This document shows positions 63,311 through 64,000 of a stretch of 64,000 bases of DNA, piece by piece (positions within the stretch are counted from its first letter, which is position 1; every line of letters begins with the position of its first letter). A program made the translations under genes and the position numbers. The notes below the pieces were generated by a model. The model searched no databases. It was given only the letters and a program-made list of their open reading frames with translations, and was not told the origin of the DNA. The stretch comes from Paraburkholderia solitsugae (lineage in GTDB: Bacteria > Pseudomonadota > Gammaproteobacteria > Burkholderiales > Burkholderiaceae): positions 62,001-126,000 of the forward strand of contig NZ_WOEY01000159.1 of assembly GCF_013177695.1 (NCBI RefSeq), in the 5' to 3' direction.

Positions 63311-64000
63311 CGGCCCAGCATCGGCAGGTTGAGACCTGCCTCGCGCGCCGTTTCCTGCGCGAGTTCATAGCCCGCATCCGCGTGACGCATCACACCGGTC
63401 GCCGGATCGTTGAACAGCACGCGGCCGAGGCGCTCCTTCGCAGCATCCGTACCGTCAGCGACGATCACGACGCCCGAGTGCTGGCTGAAGCCCATGCCGA
63501 CGCCGCCACCATGATGCAGCGAGACCCACGATGCGCCGCCTGCGGTGTTCAGCAGTGCGTTGAGCAGCGGCCAGTCGCTGACTGCGTCCGAGCCGTCCTT
63601 CATCGATTCGGTTTCGCGATTCGGGCTTGCCACCGAACCGGTATCGAGGTGATCGCGGCCGATCACGATCGGCGCCTTCAACTCGCCGTTCCTGACCATT
63701 TCGTTGAACGCCTGGCCCAAGCGATAACGATCCTTCACGCCGACCCAGCAGATCCGCGCCGGGAGACCCTGGAACGCAATGCGTTCGCGCGCCATATCGA
63801 GCCAGTTGTGCAGATGCGGATCGTCGGGGATCAGTTCCTTGACCTTCGCATCGGTCTTGTAGATGTCTTCCGGATCGCCCGACAGCGCGACCCAACGGAA
63901 CGGACCCTTGCCTTCGCAGAACAACGGACGGATATACGCCGGCACGAAGCCCGGGAAATCGAAGGCGTTTTCCACGCCCATTTCCAACGCCATCTGACGA
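63307..64000 (-). CDS. hutU: Urocanate hydratase, C-terminal part (cut by window end)
   Basis: C-terminal 231 codons of urocanase, which hydrates urocanate to imidazolonepropionate using tightly bound NAD. The family blocks FRWVALSGDPEDIY, GLPARICWVGVKDRYRLG, IVIGRDHLDTGSVASPNRET and SWVSLHHGGGVGMGFSQHSG are present. The reading frame continues past position 64000, so the N-terminal part and any upstream hutH/hutC lie outside. Confidence 0.96.
   Translation of the reverse strand, partial: RQMALEMGVENAFDFPGFVPAYIRPLFCEGKGPFRWVALSGDPEDIYKTDAKVKELIPDDPHLHNWLDMARERIAFQGLPARICWVGVKDRYRLGQAFNEMVRNGELKAPIVIGRDHLDTGSVASPNRETESMKDGSDAVSDWPLLNALLNTAGGASWVSLHHGGGVGMGFSQHSGVVIVADGTDAAKERLGRVLFNDPATGVMRHADAGYELAQETAREAGLNLPMLGR

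Overview
The window reads as chromosomal DNA of a high-GC betaproteobacterium, most likely Paraburkholderia or a close relative. The evidence is an arginine-succinyltransferase (aru/ast) operon joined to an aot-type uptake operon, a hut operon using the deiminase/formylglutamate route, MdtABC efflux, EAL-HDOD regulators, and three copies of a long palindromic intergenic repeat. I see no tRNA, rRNA, insertion sequence, prophage gene or CRISPR array. The species assignment is inference.

Layout. 0.3-8.2 kb: mdtABC RND efflux operon, followed by palindromic repeat copy A. 9-17 kb: a small inner-membrane protein, an exported peroxiredoxin and a four-gene signalling block (EAL-HDOD, GGDEF-EAL, HDOD, EAL-HDOD). 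17.2 kb: acetoacetate decarboxylase. 18.1-31.7 kb: arginine uptake and catabolism. On the minus strand aotQ-aotM-aotP-argR-aruC-aruF-aruG-aruD-aruB-aruE takes arginine through the succinyltransferase pathway to glutamate. The likely cognate binding protein (aotJ-like) lies beyond the operon end, behind a GST/LysR pair. Repeat copy B follows.

33-35 kb: a BamE-like lipoprotein with a patatin-like lipase, then a non-coding stretch with a structured RNA candidate ending in an intrinsic terminator. 35.3-44.0 kb: a probable organosulfur locus. It holds an SsuD-like monooxygenase, a class II aldolase-like protein with an 18-bp coding tandem repeat, two sulfonate-type binding proteins, a Gln-type thiol dioxygenase translationally coupled to a four-domain rhodanese, a LysR regulator and a DszC/SfnC-like flavoprotein. 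No transporter permease or ATPase is present there. Repeat copy C follows.

45-58 kb: mostly housekeeping genes: a YhbW-like flavin oxidoreductase, an exported alpha/beta hydrolase, glgC-glgA, pdxY, a branched-chain amino-acid-type binding protein, an AraC regulator coupled to an exported transglutaminase-like protein, and several hypotheticals, including a 45-residue secreted His-rich peptide. 59-64 kb: the hut operon, transcribed leftward (hutU-D-I-F-G), with hutU cut by the window end.

The signals least explained by known features are the palindromic repeat family, the structured RNA candidate near 34.9 kb, and the organosulfur locus with its orphan binding proteins and repeat-bearing aldolase.
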